Assembly: GCA_902796535.1 (NCBI GenBank)
Contig: CADBPL010000245.1
Coordinates: 1-5,413 of the forward strand
Direction: 5' to 3'
Length of the DNA stretch: 5,413 bases
Origin: Oscillospiraceae bacterium
Lineage (GTDB): Bacteria; Bacillota; Clostridia; Oscillospirales; Acutalibacteraceae
The translations under genes and the position numbers were made by a program. Below the pieces are notes generated by a model, which did no database searches, was not told the DNA's origin, and saw only the letters and a list, made by a program, of their open reading frames with translations. Shown here piece by piece: positions 4,968 to 5,413 of this stretch (within the stretch, counting starts at the first letter, position 1; the number at the start of each line of letters is the position of its first letter).

Positions 4968-5413
4968 GCGCCGCCTCCGCCGTTTTTCCGGCACAGTTCA
5001 GCCGCCTGTTCCACCGTGATCACGCCGTCAAAATGCCCGCGCGCCATGCGGTTGGCGGCGGTGGTGTAAAAGCGGTTTTCGGAAAAAAACGCGCGCGGCG
5101 ATTCGGCGCCCACGGCTTCGCCGCGGAAGAACAGCGCGCAGCGGTCGGCATAGGCCGCGGCAAATTCCGCGTCGTGCGTCACGCACACGATCGTCATGCC
5201 GTTTTGTTTGAGGCGCAGCAAGATCTCGCCGAGCGTTTGCTTCGCCTGCGCGTCAAGCCCCTTGGTCGGTTCATCCAGCAGCAGCAGCTTCGGCTTGGCC
5301 GCCAGCACCTTGGCCAAAGCCGTCAACTGCTGTTCGCCGCCGCTGACGTCATACGGGTGCTTGTCGAGCAGCGTTGACCAGTCAACGGGCAGCTTTTCAT
5401 AATCCGCGCCGAC
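4964..5413 (-). CDS. ECF-type ABC transporter ATPase, C-terminal part (5' end outside window)
   Basis: The reading frame is open to the window edge, so the gene starts upstream; 149 residues and the TGA stop are visible. The fragment carries the ABC signature (SGGEQQ, visible residues 24-29), Walker B (LLLLDEP, 43-49), a D-loop (KGLDA, 51-55) and the H-switch (VTHD, 78-81). Walker A and the Q-loop must lie outside. The tail after the ATPase core (FYTTAANRMA, then VITVEQAAEL) resembles the C-terminus of double-ABC ECF ATPases of the YkoD/CbiO type, so this may be the second half of a fused two-domain ATPase; that part is inference. Such ATPases power vitamin or metal uptake together with a T component and an S component. 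The stop codon overlaps the start of the next gene, which is an S component, so the two are almost certainly co-translated. An internal TTG at 5326 could be miscalled as the start, but it lies after the signature motif and cannot be the true one. Confidence 0.93.
   Translation of the reverse strand, partial: VGADYEKLPVDWSTLLDKHPYDVSGGEQQLTALAKVLAAKPKLLLLDEPTKGLDAQAKQTLGEILLRLKQNGMTIVCVTHDAEFAAAYADRCALFFRGEAVGAESPRAFFSENRFYTTAANRMARGHFDGVITVEQAAELCRKNGGGGA

Noticed and set aside
4968..4994. Longer S-component start at ATG 4994
   Set aside because: It would add an arginine-rich nine-residue stretch encoded inside the ATPase gene. ATG 4967 has GGAGG at good distance and the common ATGA overlap.

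Overview
The window looks like chromosomal DNA from a fairly GC-rich Clostridia-type Firmicute (Oscillospiraceae/Ruminococcaceae-like). This is inferred from ECF-transporter modules, strong AGGAGG ribosome binding sites, sigma-A-type promoter hexamers, intrinsic terminators and secreted DUF4430/prenyltransferase-repeat proteins. All confident genes are on the minus strand, so the biological reading order runs from high to low coordinates. No rRNA, tRNA, CRISPR array, insertion sequence or phage gene was seen.

Upstream cluster (5413 to 3562): the 3' end of an ECF-type ABC ATPase (cut by the window edge), an ECF substrate-binding (S) membrane protein overlapping it by an ATGA junction, and 14 bases later a cytoplasmic NodB-type polysaccharide deacetylase homologue. 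The spacing indicates one operon.

Control region (3561 to 3227): three bases after the deacetylase stop codon is a minus-strand promoter with both hexamers at consensus (TTGACA, 16 bp, TATAAT). It opens a leader of about 300 nt. I read the first part of the leader as a compact cobalamin (B12) riboswitch aptamer: a GGGAA box, the GGGTGAAAATCCC hairpin, a GCCACTG-like element (GTCATTG) and an AGTCGGAATGCT 3' strand that can pair with an upstream GGTATT. Two candidate intrinsic terminators follow in tandem, then a perfect Shine-Dalgarno sequence.

Downstream operon (3226 to 163): a 64-aa protein resembling a single homing-endonuclease-associated (HNH) repeat; a secreted 254-aa protein with a divergent DUF4430-like domain and a beta-rich domain; and a 689-aa membrane-anchored protein with an N-terminal alpha/alpha-toroid of prenyltransferase/squalene-cyclase-type repeats and a C-terminal DUF4430 (transcobalamin-like) domain. 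A terminator lies at 115-153.

How it may work together: the toroid-plus-beta-domain layout of the 689-aa protein mirrors animal transcobalamin and intrinsic factor, which hold B12 between an alpha6/alpha6 barrel and a C-terminal beta domain. With a B12-type riboswitch at the head of this operon and an ECF transporter just upstream, the simplest inference is a surface system that captures cobalamin or related corrinoids and passes them to an ECF importer. The riboswitch and domain calls come from reading the sequence. The ligand and the hand-over between the two gene clusters are inference.
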